Assembly (NCBI GenBank): GCA_030760725.1
Contig: JASWHV010000003.1
Coordinates: 57,612,517-57,676,516 of the forward strand
Reading direction: 5' to 3'
Length of the DNA stretch: 64,000 bases
Origin: Neostapfia colusana
Lineage: Eukaryota > Streptophyta > Magnoliopsida > Poales > Poaceae
Part shown: positions 20,512 to 32,757 of the stretch, piece after piece
Position numbering within the stretch: the stretch's first letter is position 1
How the letters are laid out: each line of letters opens with the position of its first letter
Notes under the pieces: generated by a model
Databases searched by the model: none
What the model was told of the DNA's origin: nothing
What the model saw: only the letters and a program-made list of their open reading frames with translations
Program-made: the position numbers and the translations under genes

Positions 20512-21970
20512 TGTAAGGATCGAAACGCCCAAGAGGGGAGGGTGAATTGGGCTTTTTCAAATTTTAGAGCAATTTAAAACTTTAATGGTTGAAGCCCAAT
20601 TCCCTATGCAAACTAACTACGCAAGCAAGAGAGTTAAGTGCGGAATAGTAAAAGCGTAATAGTAAGGGGTGAGGAGAGAAATGCAAACTCCCGCGGAGAC
20701 TCGAAGACACGGCGATTTTTCCCGTGGTTCGGTAAGATCACAAAAATCTTCCTACGTCCACGTTGTGGCACCCACCAAAGGGTATAGCCACTCCCAAGTC
20801 ACCAAGACGAGGGAATCCACTATCTTTCTCCGTTCGCCTTCTCCGGCAAGGTGGAGCTCAAGCCTTGTACAACGGTGATCCTCCGGGCTTCCACAAACAC
20901 CTTGGTAAGCTCCGGAGTGATCTCTTCTTCCTCCAACGTTTACAAGGTGAGAGAAGTCACCAAGACACTCTCTCTCACTAGCCTAGAGATTCCAATCACC
21001 AAGAATGGACGCACACAAGCTTCTCTCTAGCTAGATATAACCTATAGTTGGAGTACAAGAGGTTTTGAAGTGTGGAAGTGGTAGCTCTTGGTCTTGAACG
21101 CTTGAGAATGTGTAGTGAGGCTCTGGTGATCAAGACTTGTCGAAATGGCCGGTTGGAGGGGTATTTATAGCCAGCCCACACGAGATAGCCGTTGGAAAAG
21201 TGGGCAGACTTTTTCAGTGAACATCGGATCCTCCGATGCACCCCTTTATATGAGCATCGGTCAAATTCCAAATTAGCTGATGTCACGTGTCAGATGTGAC
21301 CGTTGGATATAACCGTTGGATCTTTTAATCGACCGATGTTACTTCAATTTATCATCGGATGATCCGGTGAGTTGATCTTCAGAATTGGGTCAGAAATATT
21401 GTCTCTGTTGAATTTGACCGATGTACACTTACTTCATCATCGGATGATCCGGTGTGTACTTCTTCAGAATAACTCAGATATCATCCTTCGGGTGAAATCA
21501 ACCGATGTGCCACTTCCTTCACATCGGATGATCCGGTGTTTACTGGGCTCTGAGGTCTTCTTCTTCTGCCAACTCAAACTCGACCGATGTAGTCATTTTG
21601 CAAGACATCGGATGATCCGGTGAATGCAACTTGTTTGCTTCGAGTTATTTTGAGTTGATCTTTTGGAATCTTCTTGAGTGACCTCTTTGACACTTGTTTG
21701 AAATGATATTACGGTAAAGTGTAAGCTTCTTGTGTTGCCAATTTTGATAGAATAGATTTGTTTGTATGAGTTCTTCATATCGAATGATCCCTTAGTAGAT
21801 CGTTGAGGGGTCTCCATTTGTATCCAATGAGCAGTAGATGGTGTGAATAGATAGTTCATTAACGGTTGATGTGATATATGTGAAACCTCGCATCCACAAA
21901 CTCATTAGTAATAACGAACGGTTGTCATTAATCACCGAAACCATATCTCACGGGGGCCTAGATGCTTTCA
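20512..21970 (-). repeat. 5-prime LTR of the Sirevirus-like element
   Basis: 1459 bp, almost identical to the LTR at 9984-11443. The sense TATA box CTATAAATAC is at 21170-21161 and should drive minus-strand transcription into gag. It carries the same series of spaced CATCGGATGATCCGGTG palindromes and ACCGATGT half sites. Confidence 0.95.
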
Positions 21971-22417
21971 TCAGCGCGTCGAGCGGTGGGATTTAACTCC
22001 CCCATCGACCACTCTACTTAGAGGACGAAGCCCTAGATAATGTATAGGGTACACATAGCTTTGGGGCCACTTGTCAGGCCCCAAGCCTCATTGTAACCAC
22101 CACATCCTTGAACTATAAAAGGACCGGGTGACCACCCTGCAAGGGGTTGGCATTCCAGATCCTGCAACGCACAAGCACACACGCTCAACCAATGGAATAA
22201 GCGCTACCGTGGACGTAGGGTATTATGCTTCGGCGGCCCGAACCACGTAAATCTCGGCGTTCATCTGCTTTCTCGAGCCCAGGTCGCGTAGGGCACTAAG
22301 TCCCCTCCGAAAAAAGAACCTCACGTGTTGCTCACGAGTAGGCCGAGAGGAGTGTCGCAGCTCACGCACTCCGACACTTATGAATGAATAGTGATAGTAA
22401 AAGTCAATGACACTTAC

Positions 22418-22715
22418 CTCATACTGCTGCAACCAAGTCTTCGGTGGACCGTGCTCCTGTTTTTATGGAATCGGTCTTATCGGACCATTCGTCTTAGTGT
22501 ACCTTAGGTGAGGGACGATGAGAAACGAGCCTACAGATCCTCACGCCAGCCGTCCGTGAAGTCTGGCCTGCATATTGCCTCTCTGCGAGTGGAAGGTAGG
22601 ACACGTCCTGGAGCCTCACAGCCATTTCCACACAAGGCATGTGGAAAGTTTGTGTCTCCGGTCTCCATCGATCTACCAAGGAAGTAAGCAAAGAACGGTC
22701 ATAGATAAGTCGCAT
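22418..22715 (-). pseudogene. PMD protein relic, first exon
   Basis: The N-terminal exon starts MRLIYDRSLLTSLVDRWRPE and continues to CVEMAVRLQDVSYL, recognisable as the start of the plant mobile domain. The frame then breaks and returns near WLQQYE. A consensus donor GAG|GTAAGT at 22418/22417 ends the exon. The matching acceptor (TTTTCAG|CC) is at 9076/9075, on the other side of the nested elements, so these insertions enlarged one intron by 13.25 kb. The gene lies downstream of MURA on the same strand. At least one indel and one stop occur in this exon. Confidence 0.75.
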
Positions 22716-23219
22716 GGACTTTTTTTAGACCGTTCCATTATCTAGGACAAAATCCTACAGAGTGGTAAGAGACCCGCTGCACTCAAACTGTATTATAAAA
22801 TATCAAATTAATACGAAACCATCTATCAATATTTGGAATATTTATTTGAAAAAGATAAATACAGGTCAATCCATCTATCATCCAGGTGTAACAGCTTCTT
22901 CGACAGTCTCGGTCACAAACATGTCAAGTTCGACACCTCGAACACTGCTCAAGTATAAGCGACGTCGAACTGTGCGTCCAAGAGCTCTAGAGTGCCATGA
23001 TCACCTGCAGCCATAATTGCAGCTTTACAATATATTAACTTGTTAGTCATTGAAACGTACAAAACAACGCTTGTTGGTAAATCAAACAACAAAATTTGTA
23101 GCTACGAGTTAATATATGTAACTTCTCAACTTAAGACAATGTTCATTACAACATACGTAATACATGATGCGGGTAAATTCAAATATTACATAAAACAAAA
23201 TTGACTCAAAAACAAATCA

Positions 23220-25680
23220 TTGTCGATACCACCATGAGCGACGACCAGAAGGACGTCTCCCATCAAGCGGATTTCCTGAAGGTCCCGTTTTAACTGCTCC
23301 TGTAACATTACGTTGAACGCAATTCATGTAACTATGATCAAATACATTACAGTTGCTACATCTAATTTGTAGTGACGACGAGCACTGATCCATATCATTT
23401 CTTATATGTCTCGTTTTACGTCGACCACGACTCTACTTCAACCTCAAATAATCAGGACCTTTTTCAAATTCATGTCCTGGATCGTTGCTGAATATACCAA
23501 AAATTTGATAACCAAATATCTCAGCATGTCATGTTGTCTACAAAGTCTTTTTCAAAAATTATTGCAAGACATATATGGTTGGAGTTAATTGACTCTGACT
23601 GCAGACAACAACGATATGAGAACAAGGGCTATGGAGGACCTTTGGCTTCATACAAGTACATAGATCGAGTTCTCACAAAGAACGCACTCGTGCATCGTCC
23701 ATTCATTCGTGGCACAACGTCTGCCTCTGTCCCTACATGTGATCTCGATTCTGTTCTGCAAAGTCCACGTTTGTTTCACACTTAAATAAGCCTTTTTAAA
23801 CTTCTCATCCATGTAGTCAGAAATAAATTTTGAAAAAAAAAACTAAATTAGAATCAACCATAAGTAGAGAAAATTTTACAAAACGATCACTAAAGTACTT
23901 CATCATTCAATTCAAGATTTCTTCTATAATACCAATCAGTGGTAAAACTCTTGACCCACGTAGGACGAAGTTATAAATCTATAGGGAAATTTCATTAATT
24001 TATAGTACTACTAACTTTAATCATACCTAAAAATAGTATAAACAATTGCATATCTCAGCTAAATTAGTTGTCATCATTCCATACCTAGCATCCTTGTGTC
24101 ATATAACAGCGATCATTTCTCTTTCGGCTCATTATGAATCCAATGCGAGAAATATCTGATAAATGATCCAGCCCTACAAGAAATTATATGTTCATTTGAC
24201 GGAGGAGTACAAAATGTTACAGAAATATCTTCATTATTATCCCGTCCAAGTACCTCCTCAGTTTGTTTCTTTGTCAGCTCATCAAGACGACACCACAAAT
24301 CATAAACTTCTTCTCTTGATTCTGACTACAGAAACGATTAAACATGTTCATAGGTTGTTTGTTCTTGAAGTGAATCTAAAAATTTGCACCCAAATGCCTC
24401 ATACACCACCTTGATTCTATATTCGACCAAACTTGTAAGAGACAACTCTCAGCGCAACCGTATTTGATATCCGATATTGCCTTCAACAAACCAGCATTAC
24501 AATCATGTATGACACATACATTTTCTTAGCCTTGCACTACATCAACTCTAACCTGTTTGAGAAACCAGTATCAACTGTCAGCATTTTCAATCTTCATAAA
24601 TGCAAAGGCCACGAGCAAAATTTTGTTGTCGCCATCAACTCCAATAGCTGTAAGAATTTGAACTTTATACTTTTCAGTTAGGAACGTACCATCCATATAA
24701 ATAATGGACCTACAATATCGAAATGTATTTATACATTGACCAAATGAAAAGAATGCACGGTAAATAATAAGTTTTTCCAGTAAGCCTGGGGTTTGTAACA
24801 TCCATGATATCAACAGACGTGCCAACATTTGGACTTCTTATTATCTGTAGCAACTTTGGAATACTATCATAAGATGCTTCATAAGTGTCGAATCTTGCCT
24901 CAATAAACTTATGTTCCGCTTTCCAAGCTTTGGAGTAGATTATTATATACTTAAAATCTTGCTTAATTGTGTTGATGATAGATTTTGGCTTAAAAGAAAT
25001 ATTGTCAACTACACGAGTATACATTTGATTTTAACAAACTTCGATGTAAGGGTAGTATTGCATTTCTGAAGATGTTGCAACTCTCACGAATGATCAATCA
25101 CAATAGAACACTTTCAAATGCTACTCAATTTCTCTTCATATGAGCGAACACGAAAAGAGCAAGTTATTGATAAACATCCGACATCATAAAGTTTCTTAGT
25201 GGATCAGAAAATCTTAAATGATCTTTTCACTGAAAGGGACCAGTATTGAACAGCATCTTGCAATGCTTCTTTACTTTTTTGAAAAAAGACCCCACTGTTA
25301 TTGTATTGTCATGGTAATCCAACGGCAAATGATACCCTTCAGTAACTCTTAAGTTTTTAAATTTTGGATTACTCCTATCGGTAGGGACTGGAGGTTGATC
25401 TTCATCGTCGGATGAATCATATTTAGAAACATTAGTATAATCCATATCCTCATCAACCATCTGTTGAACTATGTGTTCTATGCTCTCCTTCATCTGCTTG
25501 ATCTGTTGCCTCACTAACAACAATATATGTCACATCATCATCATTTTCTTCTTCAGCATCACCACCATCATTATCATCCTCATCATCTCCTTATGTGTCT
25601 CAGCAACTACCTCCTTTGCTTCAACCCTAACGAGAAGTATCAAAGGCCACTCATATTGTAGAGCATTTGCAACGTAAGTA
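23220..25680 (-). pseudogene. MuDR/MURA-type transposase relic
   Basis: The N-terminal part (25523-25227) is acidic (DMDYTNVSKYDSSDDEDQPP) and ends in the MuDR N-terminal region (DYHDNTITVGSFFKK). The middle (25024-24710) matches the FAR1/MULE helper region (EARFDTYEASYDSIPKLLQI). The catalytic domain follows, with IIYMDGTFLTEKY around the first aspartate (24693-24691), IGVDGDNKILLVAFAF and ENADS. The second aspartate lies in VIHD near 24520. A zinc-knuckle-like RCSNCNVFDHSYMNC lies at about 23360-23310. The pieces sit in different frames with many stops. This enzyme cut and joined MULE ends. The copy is inactive. Confidence 0.8.
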
Positions 25681-25980
25681 CGCCAAATAAGTGTTCACTT
25701 AAGTGGCAGTAGTTTCCAAAACTGTGCCTCCCTTGCACGGATGATAATTCCGTTTATCTTCAACTCATATTGATCATCACTCAATTTAAAAACCTTCAAC
25801 AACCATCTATGAACATGCAGTGGATGATTCCTTGTCCACGTGGACAAATCGTCCACGCGGTGGATGACACGGAGGCTAGTTTGCTAAAAAAAGTTTTTTG
25901 CGGGCTATTTATATTAAATGATTAAATAATGGTGCTAAAATAAAAAAAATTATACATCCATGGATGAAGGGTGGGCTGAA

Positions 25981-27789
25981 AAAAAAAACATTGTCATTCA
26001 TCCTCCATAGAGAAGGAAATCATCATTCATGTAAAAAGAAGAAAAGAAAATATCAATCATTAATTATTAGAGTCTGTCTAGATTACACACGTCTCAAATC
26101 AGACAAAATTTCAGTCAATGTTAATCAAAAGTAAATCTCTATAATTAGTAGTTATCTCCTACAATTTAACAAAACCAGCAGATTTTTTATAATCTATACA
26201 TTGTCACGATTGATTAGTTTATAAGTAATGTAATCCTAACAATTAATAGAATTAATAATTAACATAATTATCAACTATGTCATCTTAAATGCTAATTAGC
26301 CCAATGCCTGATGTATATGCGCCTGAAGATAGTATATCCGATATTATCAATCCATAGGCACCTGTAAAAATAAGGGAAAATAAGGATTTGTCGGCTCAGC
26401 TACGAGTGTAACCTCACTGCTTTTTATGTTAGAGGGATCATGTGCCAGTTTGACTAAAAACCGTTGGAAGCCTCCTACTTCCGGAGTGAAATCCTCTCCA
26501 TTAGAACTAGAGGTATCAGTGCAGAGAAGGTTGGGAATTACAGTAGCTCCATAACTCCATTCCTGTACAGTACAGTCAATCAGTAAAATTACCGTTCTGC
26601 AGTCCTCTGCGTTGACCAAAGCAATACAAAGAAACCGGAAGCAATACAAAGAAACCGGGTCTCCTCCCTCCACTGACGACCACGTCCAACTCCAGCAGCT
26701 TAAGGCGGGTCTTTCAATGCTCCGTGGGCGGCGGACGTCGGGACGGCTTAGCCACTTCATATCGACATCGACTCGACGACATGACCCATCCGCGTGTATT
26801 TTATCAGTCATCACGACGTGGTCTCCGTGGCCGGGAGTACATAACACACGCACAACGTCGGCGTCGAGACACTGTTATCACTACTGTACCTGTACTGGCC
26901 ACGCTGCATCTTCATGCCTTCAAATCGTCTTACGGGTCAGCTCAAGCCTCAGCGACTCAGCGTACCGCCCTGTCAACCAACTAAGCAGCCACCCACGCCC
27001 ACGCGTGGTTGTTGCAGGAGGAGCCAGCTCAGGCAGGTCTCCAAAGTAGTACTAAAGAGCATCAGAACGCGTGACAGACGTGAGGCCAGGCGGCGACGGG
27101 GCGGTAGGGTGGAACATGATGGGACATAAATACGGATAGTGTAAAATAATAGACGGATTAGAAAATTAAATCACGTTAAAATTTTAGTATGAGATACAAA
27201 TACCTGTAACACGATCAATAGTTGCCTCAGAATGGAGTATCAAGCTACGACGACACACTGATAACAAGTTCGAAGCGCAGGGAACAGGATCGAGTTTGAC
27301 ACGTTCTTCGTCAAACTAGCTATGCATAATTCACAAAACTTAATTACAGGTTCACTATGCTCCATGTTCTCGGCTGGGGAACATGAAAGTTGAGTTGGAG
27401 CTCTCCGTACCAGCAAGATCATGACGATCGATGATGTTGGGTAAAAGCTAAACCCCCACAGAAAACTAATCACGCTGTCCGCCCGCCTGCCTGCTTAGCC
27501 TGCTAATCCGGCCACCGCGTGGCCCAAGCAGAGGCAGGGGACCCGTCACGGGAACCGGACAGAGTACTGATCGGTCTGCACTGCACGGCAAGGCTCCATC
27601 GCCTAAAATCTCCTGCGTTTTTTACGGGACAGACACGCAGACATGCGAATGCGCTGGTTGTACATCTGGCTTGACTTGCTGCAGCTTTCTGAGTTGATGT
27701 GTGGGGGTGTTGCACCCTTATCTGTTTCCAGATAAAGCCGTACGTGCTGAAATCTTGTGATTTACTCCTTGCTTACCATGTGTGACGAG
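25981..27789. other. Intergenic, no recognised gene
   Basis: Positions 25981-26340 are AT-rich with no pattern I recognise. A 168-codon frame at 26853-26347 (minus) has no family resemblance and unusual composition, so I do not call it a gene. Positions 26618-26658 contain a tandem 20-bp duplication (AAGCAATACAAAGAAACCGG twice). The rest looks like decayed intergenic DNA. Confidence 0.4.
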
Positions 27790-29060
27790 TAGATTTGAGA
27801 TAAAATGAAAAGGTGTTTTAATATTTGACCTTATAACTAAAATGCTCTTTTTTTCGGTTTTACCCCCTCTGCTTTTCCTTTATCCTAAGCAGCAGTATTC
27901 TTCCTCGACGATTGGAGGAATAACTGAGCGCAATTCAGTCATTTTACACAACCCTTAATTTTGTCAAATATGTCAGAAACATAAAATAGGACCGTAGAAA
28001 CAATCCTTAAGTGAAGAGGATGACATGTTTGGTTGTCTTGCTTGGCTCGTGTATGATCATCTCTTCTATACAGCGGTAAGTTTACTATTCATCTTTATGA
28101 AGATAACTTACCTCGTGTAGTTGATTTAACTATTAAAAAATTAATATTATGTCCTCTCCATTCCGTCTCTCGCCCGCGATCACCATTGGCCTCTCCCAAC
28201 CTTGTAAACTAGGCAACCATGAATGTTCCTCTCAAAAACAAAAAACCTAAACTCCTAGTTCTAATAAACACCATCTTTCTCAACGTTAGACGGCCGTGCA
28301 GTGGTGACTGGTGACGTCCTTTCTTCTTCCTCCCTTTTCCTCCACCTTAACCCGTTCATCGTCAATATCAATGAAACCTCCTATCAAATAGAAAGATGTT
28401 TTAATATTTGACGTTATAACTTAAATACATACTCTTTTTAATTCTGTTTTGTCGTCTCTGCTTTTCCTTTATCCTAGGCACCAACGACTAGGAGGAATAA
28501 TTAAGGGCAATTCAGCCATTTTACACAACGCTTAATTTTGTCAAATATGTTGGAAACGTCAAAAATATATAGACGGATGAAATAATTCTTAAGAGGATGA
28601 TATGGTTAGTTGCTTGCTTGGCTGGTGTATGATCATCTCTTCTATGCAGCGATAAGTTTACCTCCATATATATTTGTTTTTATGGTGGTCACCGCACGTT
28701 TCTACTCCCCTGTAATTGATTTAACTATACCAAAAAAGAGATGATTTTATTATGTACGTCGCTATCACGCCCGCTACCCGTCATCATCATTGGTCCAGCC
28801 AACCGCCAACCGCCCTCCCCCCCTCCCACCCCCCCCCACCCCCCCACCCCCCCCCCCCCCCCCACACACACACACAACATTCCAACGCAGGCAACCGTGG
28901 AAGCTGCTATCGAAAATCTAAACTCACCCTAACAACCATCTTTCTCAATGTCGACCGCGGCACGATGGTGATCGGTGACACCATTTTTTCTTTCTCGCTT
29001 TTCCTCCACTCTAATCCGTTCATCGTTAACATCGGTGTCGGCACCACGATAAAACCTTCT
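27790..29060 (+). repeat. Diverged tandem duplication, period about 583 bp
   Basis: Two head-to-tail copies (about 27790-28385 and 28386-29060) can be followed end to end. TGTTTTAATATTTGAC appears at 27814 and 28397, and TCTGCTTTTCCTTTATCCTA, GTGTATGATCATCTCTTCTA, GATTTAACTAT and ACCATCTTTCTCAA recur in both in the same order. The second copy is longer because of the C-rich microsatellite at 28799-28875. No coding frame is shared. The source element is not recognised. Confidence 0.85.
28799..28875 (+). repeat. Poly-C / CA microsatellite
   Basis: A run almost entirely of C with scattered T and A, passing into (CA)n. It lies only in the second copy of the 583-bp duplication. C-rich runs of this kind are prone to length errors in sequencing. 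Confidence 0.95.
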
Positions 29061-32000
29061 TTCTTCTCCCTCCTTCCAAAGAAAAGAAATTCCAAAAAAA
29101 AACATAAAATCCTAAAATGGTGATTTACCGGGACAATTAGTTTTCCGGGTAACCGTCGCCATCCGCGTTTCCAACAGGACATGCTATGTTGCTACTTTTG
29201 TATTGCTAGAGGCAGGCTTAGAAGATATTCAGGTAGGAGAGGCGCTCTTCTACATTGTACAAGGCTAAGAGTCGTGCACCTATGGGACGACAACTGCCCA
29301 TTCTCTTCTCACTTCTTACTACGCACCGATGGAGGAGGACAGTTTACAGGGCTCGATCCCGTGAGGCTCTCAAGTCCCGTCCGTTTTCCATGCATGGAAA
29401 AAACTGGAACAATTGAAGGACGTACGCTGTGCACAGCATTGTGAACGGAACAAGGAAAACTCATCCACACGGCATGGCTGCGTAATACAAGAGCAGCAAT
29501 AGGCAGGCTGTTCGAGCAATAGGTGCTGAAACTCTTCTTTTTTTTTTTGAGAAATCATGCAACTCTGAAACTGAGATCCAGGACGAAAGGCGCGCAGCAC
29601 AATAATCATCGTATCCGGAGGTTAGCGCACGGCGGTGCCTGCCTGCACTTCCCCACCATTAATTAGCTCGCAAAGCTGTGCCCCTAGTCAAGTCCTGCCG
29701 CTAAATCTGAAGCACACATGATGAGTCGCGTTCCCCGATCATATTCTTAAACAGGCGCAGGGCGCGTGGGGAGATCTCCGGTGAACAAGGCGCTAGGTCC
29801 CAGGAATATAGACTAATCTGGGTTCTGGGAGGGGACAGAGCACCACGGCATGCTGTTTTCGTTGGCACGAGAAGACGTATGAGCGAGTGGCGATTACGTG
29901 GAAGATAAATCGATGGGGCCTAACACAGGTTAGTAGAGCAGGCCATGGCGTAAAAGGAAGCTGTGAGATGGGAGACGCAGTCCTTTACGCTTCGCAGCAT
30001 CTGGACTGGGTATGCTACATTCACCATGCGTCCCTTCCGATCCGAAGGGCCACGCGGCTGGCTGGCTGGGACGCATGCAGTCTCGAGTGCAATTGACATA
30101 CGGAACGAACGGCTGCATGCGCCCGCAAAAAAAAAAAGACCGGTACTTGCGTCACTACAGATAGCTACAGCCAGATGGCGATGGAGGTTCGACGAAGCTC
30201 ATTTCGGCTTGACGCGTGCATGCACTGTACCTACCGCGACAAGATCTTTAGCATCCTGTCGCCAGCAAGATCTGCAGGCAACAGCCGAACAGCGTTTGTA
30301 CGACTACGCCGTGCCCGTACCGCTTCAGGGGCGTTCTGTACAAGCGCGCCGTGCCCGTGCCGCTTCGGAGTCGAGATAGGGGGAGGCGCAGAGGCAGCAC
30401 GGTCAGCCTGACCGCCCGTGGAGCAGGCCGCTCTGGCTCGGCAGGATCGCCCTGACGCGTCACGTCAATGCAAAGCCAACAGAGCATGCCTGCAGCGCAA
30501 TCATCCATTTCACATCATCACCATCGCTGCTCCCTGCTCCGTGCCCCAGCATCGTGACCGCAGCAGGAGGAAAAGCTTGCAGCACTGTGACGATGCATCG
30601 AGTCACATTAACACTGGCACAGTAATACAGACAGCAGTGGCACTAGCCATCCTTGGACTCTTCCTTCTCTAGGTCCTGCTTAGCTTTTTTTTTTTTGAGG
30701 TAGACCGTACTTAGCTTATTTCAGAGTCCATCTCAGAACACGAAAACTAAGCATAAGGCAGAGGCACTCGATCACAACTATAATACGATGAAATGATGCC
30801 GAGCTAAGAGCCTTAAGCCCCGCACGAACCAAAGAAACCGCCACATGATGATGAGCCGGTCACGCCTCTGCATCGCGTGGCCCCGTCTCTAACTAGTACA
30901 GTAAGCAGGAGACACGGCGACGGCGGCCTTTGTCGGCACATCATGGCAAAAGGTTTCCCAAGGGGCTGGCACTGGAGTTCCTTGTGCCGCGCGTCGTTCC
31001 TTCCGTTCGGATGACAAACAAGGTCTCCTTAGCCTAAAATAATATAACCCCTTGCGTTCTAACACTCTGATTGTACACGCTGCTTGCTTCTGTGAGTTGA
31101 GGGGTGAGCTAGGCGTGATGCTGAAATTTTGTGATCACCGTACTACCACGACAGTGCCATGTCGCGACAGGACGGCGAACTGTTTGTTCACCTCAACTTT
31201 TAGATCAAGTATTGAAGTACTGTGAGCCCGTCTCTTCTCTCTGTCACTCCCATCAGTTTCGGATCAGCACTGTGAGCCCTAGTAGCGGGGAATAAATAAA
31301 TAAATCAACAGGGCATTTGAATTAGGATACTCCTATTATCATGACACTTCATTTGCCAACCTCCATACAGTTCATCCATCGGCTAGCTGGAACAACACAC
31401 GCACGCCTGTCTGCAGTGGCTGCTCCCAACTCACACACCCTACTGCTAGCTATGCTGTGCTGTGCACGGTCTTGTCAACAGAAGAAAAATAAAAATTCCT
31501 CGAAACGGCATATATAGATACACCAACGAATCCGTGCAGCAACACAAAAGCTTTCAAACGAAAAGCAGCGCCACAACCACCGAAACCGAACCCGAACCGA
31601 AGGGTTCGCGCACGGCTGGATGTGGCATCATTAGTTCCCAAAGCAAGCTCCTTCCTAATCATCACCAGACGGATTCTTTTATTCCTTTCGCGAATCGTTT
31701 AACAACCATTTCGAGAGGAAAGAAGAGAACATTGTTTAACAGGCAGGCGCCTGACACGGGCTAACCCCTTGTGCCTAAACAAAAAAGTTGCTGACACCTG
31801 AAAGCGGCGTGATGGCGAGGCCGCAACCGCAGCGCGTGAGTTACAAAATCGCGGTGGAGGATCGGTTGGGGCTCGCAGCGTCATTGCTTTTCCTTAAACA
31901 TGACTATGAAATGTGAATGGTAGGTGTTTAGTTTGTAAAACTTGAACCGAAAAACTTGAAAAAAAATATAAATGAAAAACCTTCGTCCAAAAGAGAAGAA

Positions 32001-32757
32001 CCTGGATTTTCTTTTGCTTTTTCTTTTTTTTTTCTGATCGAAGTGAAAAACCTGGCCATCCTACCAGGCTATTTACATATGACTATCTAGTACTTACCAT
32101 TTTTTATGAATGTTTTTTACTCTTCTTACGAACGAGCTATATAATTTAATATTCTTACGAGATTTTACTCATAAGTTTACTATCCAATCACCATGTAGGT
32201 GTGACAGCCCATTTTATCTTAATGACTGGACAAATCAATATTATAATGATATTTGTGATCTTTAATCTTAGTAACTAACTATATTTCCAACTCATTCTCA
32301 GCTAGCCTCTCTTTGCTTCTCTTCGCCTCTCTAGATCTCTCTCTCCTCTTGATCTCTATTGAGTAAATTCCTATGTAGCCAGCATAACGTATTCTTGGAT
32401 CATACTCTCCACAGGCTTTCTTGAACTGTGAACTCGTGCGTGTTTAAATCTTCCTCAAAAGATAGTTGACTGCAAGCACATTTAAGAGTGTTATCTGAAT
32501 TTTATTAGTTATCTGCATTGCCCGGCTGTCTGCTTTGATATTCTGTTTTACTGCAAACATAGTTGACTGCAAGCATAATCTCGTTTGTATATTCCCGTAT
32601 TTCAAATCAGAAGAAATTTCCTACCACCAGATTACAGTGTACGCCCAACAGATTTCAGTCTTTTCAGATGAACAAGAAAAAATGTATTCCATAATATAAC
32701 CAAAGTGAACCCACCCCCCACACCCCCTAAAGAAGCCAAAATACTATAGTTACTTAA
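29061..32757. other. Intergenic region downstream of the AAA-ATPase gene
   Basis: Short frames occur on both strands but none resembles a known protein. Poly-T runs followed by GAG (29535-29550 and 30685-30700) look like the tails of old minus-strand retroposons, without a body I can identify. The 400 bp next to 32757 should contain the 3-prime UTR of the AAA-ATPase gene. Confidence 0.4.

Larger units (their letters stand above)
9984..21970 (-). mobile_element. Sirevirus-like Ty1/copia retrotransposon, complete
   Basis: A full-length element reading on the minus strand. Its LTRs lie at 20512-21970 (5-prime) and 9984-11443 (3-prime). TSD TCAGC flanks it at 9979-9983 and 21971-21975. The primer-binding site TGGTATCAGAGC (minus, 20509-20498) matches initiator Met-tRNA, and a polypurine tract AAAAAGGGGGAGAT sits just before the 3-prime LTR (11457-11444). 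Order: LTR, gag, linker with a second zinc knuckle, protease-integrase-RT-RNase H, long non-coding stretch, third ORF, LTR. Copia order, a downstream third ORF and LTR palindromes indicate the Sirevirus clade. The coding regions carry several stops and frameshifts although the LTRs are almost identical. Confidence 0.93.
9124..22376 (+). mobile_element. Solo gypsy-type LTR, split by a later insertion
   Basis: The LTR starts TGTCGGTACC at 9124 and ends CTCCGACA at 22376. It is flanked by perfect 5-bp target duplications CTTAT (9119-9123 and 22377-22381). Removing the inner element (9984-21970 plus one TSD copy) leaves about 1.26 kb with no internal domain, so this is a solo LTR made by LTR-LTR recombination. 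A TATA box (CTATAAAAGG at 22113) lies about 265 bp from the end, as in gypsy LTRs with plus-strand transcription. It landed in a PMD intron of the MULE. The superfamily call rests on the LTR layout alone. Confidence 0.8.
4383..25980 (-). mobile_element. Composite Mutator-like element (MULE), interrupted
   Basis: The left end (about 4383-4470) and the reverse complement of the right end (about 25885-25980) share a block beginning AATTTTTTTATTTTAGCACC and ending near TAGCCTGCA. It is about 55 bp with roughly six mismatches, consistent with terminal inverted repeats. Between the ends, all on the minus strand, lie a MURA transposase relic, a plant mobile domain relic, a GRF-like zinc-finger relic and a coiled-coil relic. 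A later 13.25-kb nested insertion (9124-22376) splits the element, so its original length was about 8.3 kb. Every coding part has stops or frameshifts, so it cannot encode its own transposase. The outermost bases and a 9-bp target duplication are unclear because both flanks are A-rich. Confidence 0.7.

Noticed and set aside
26347..26853. 168-codon minus-strand frame
   Set aside because: No family resemblance, no codon pattern and no neighbouring exon; too weak to call.
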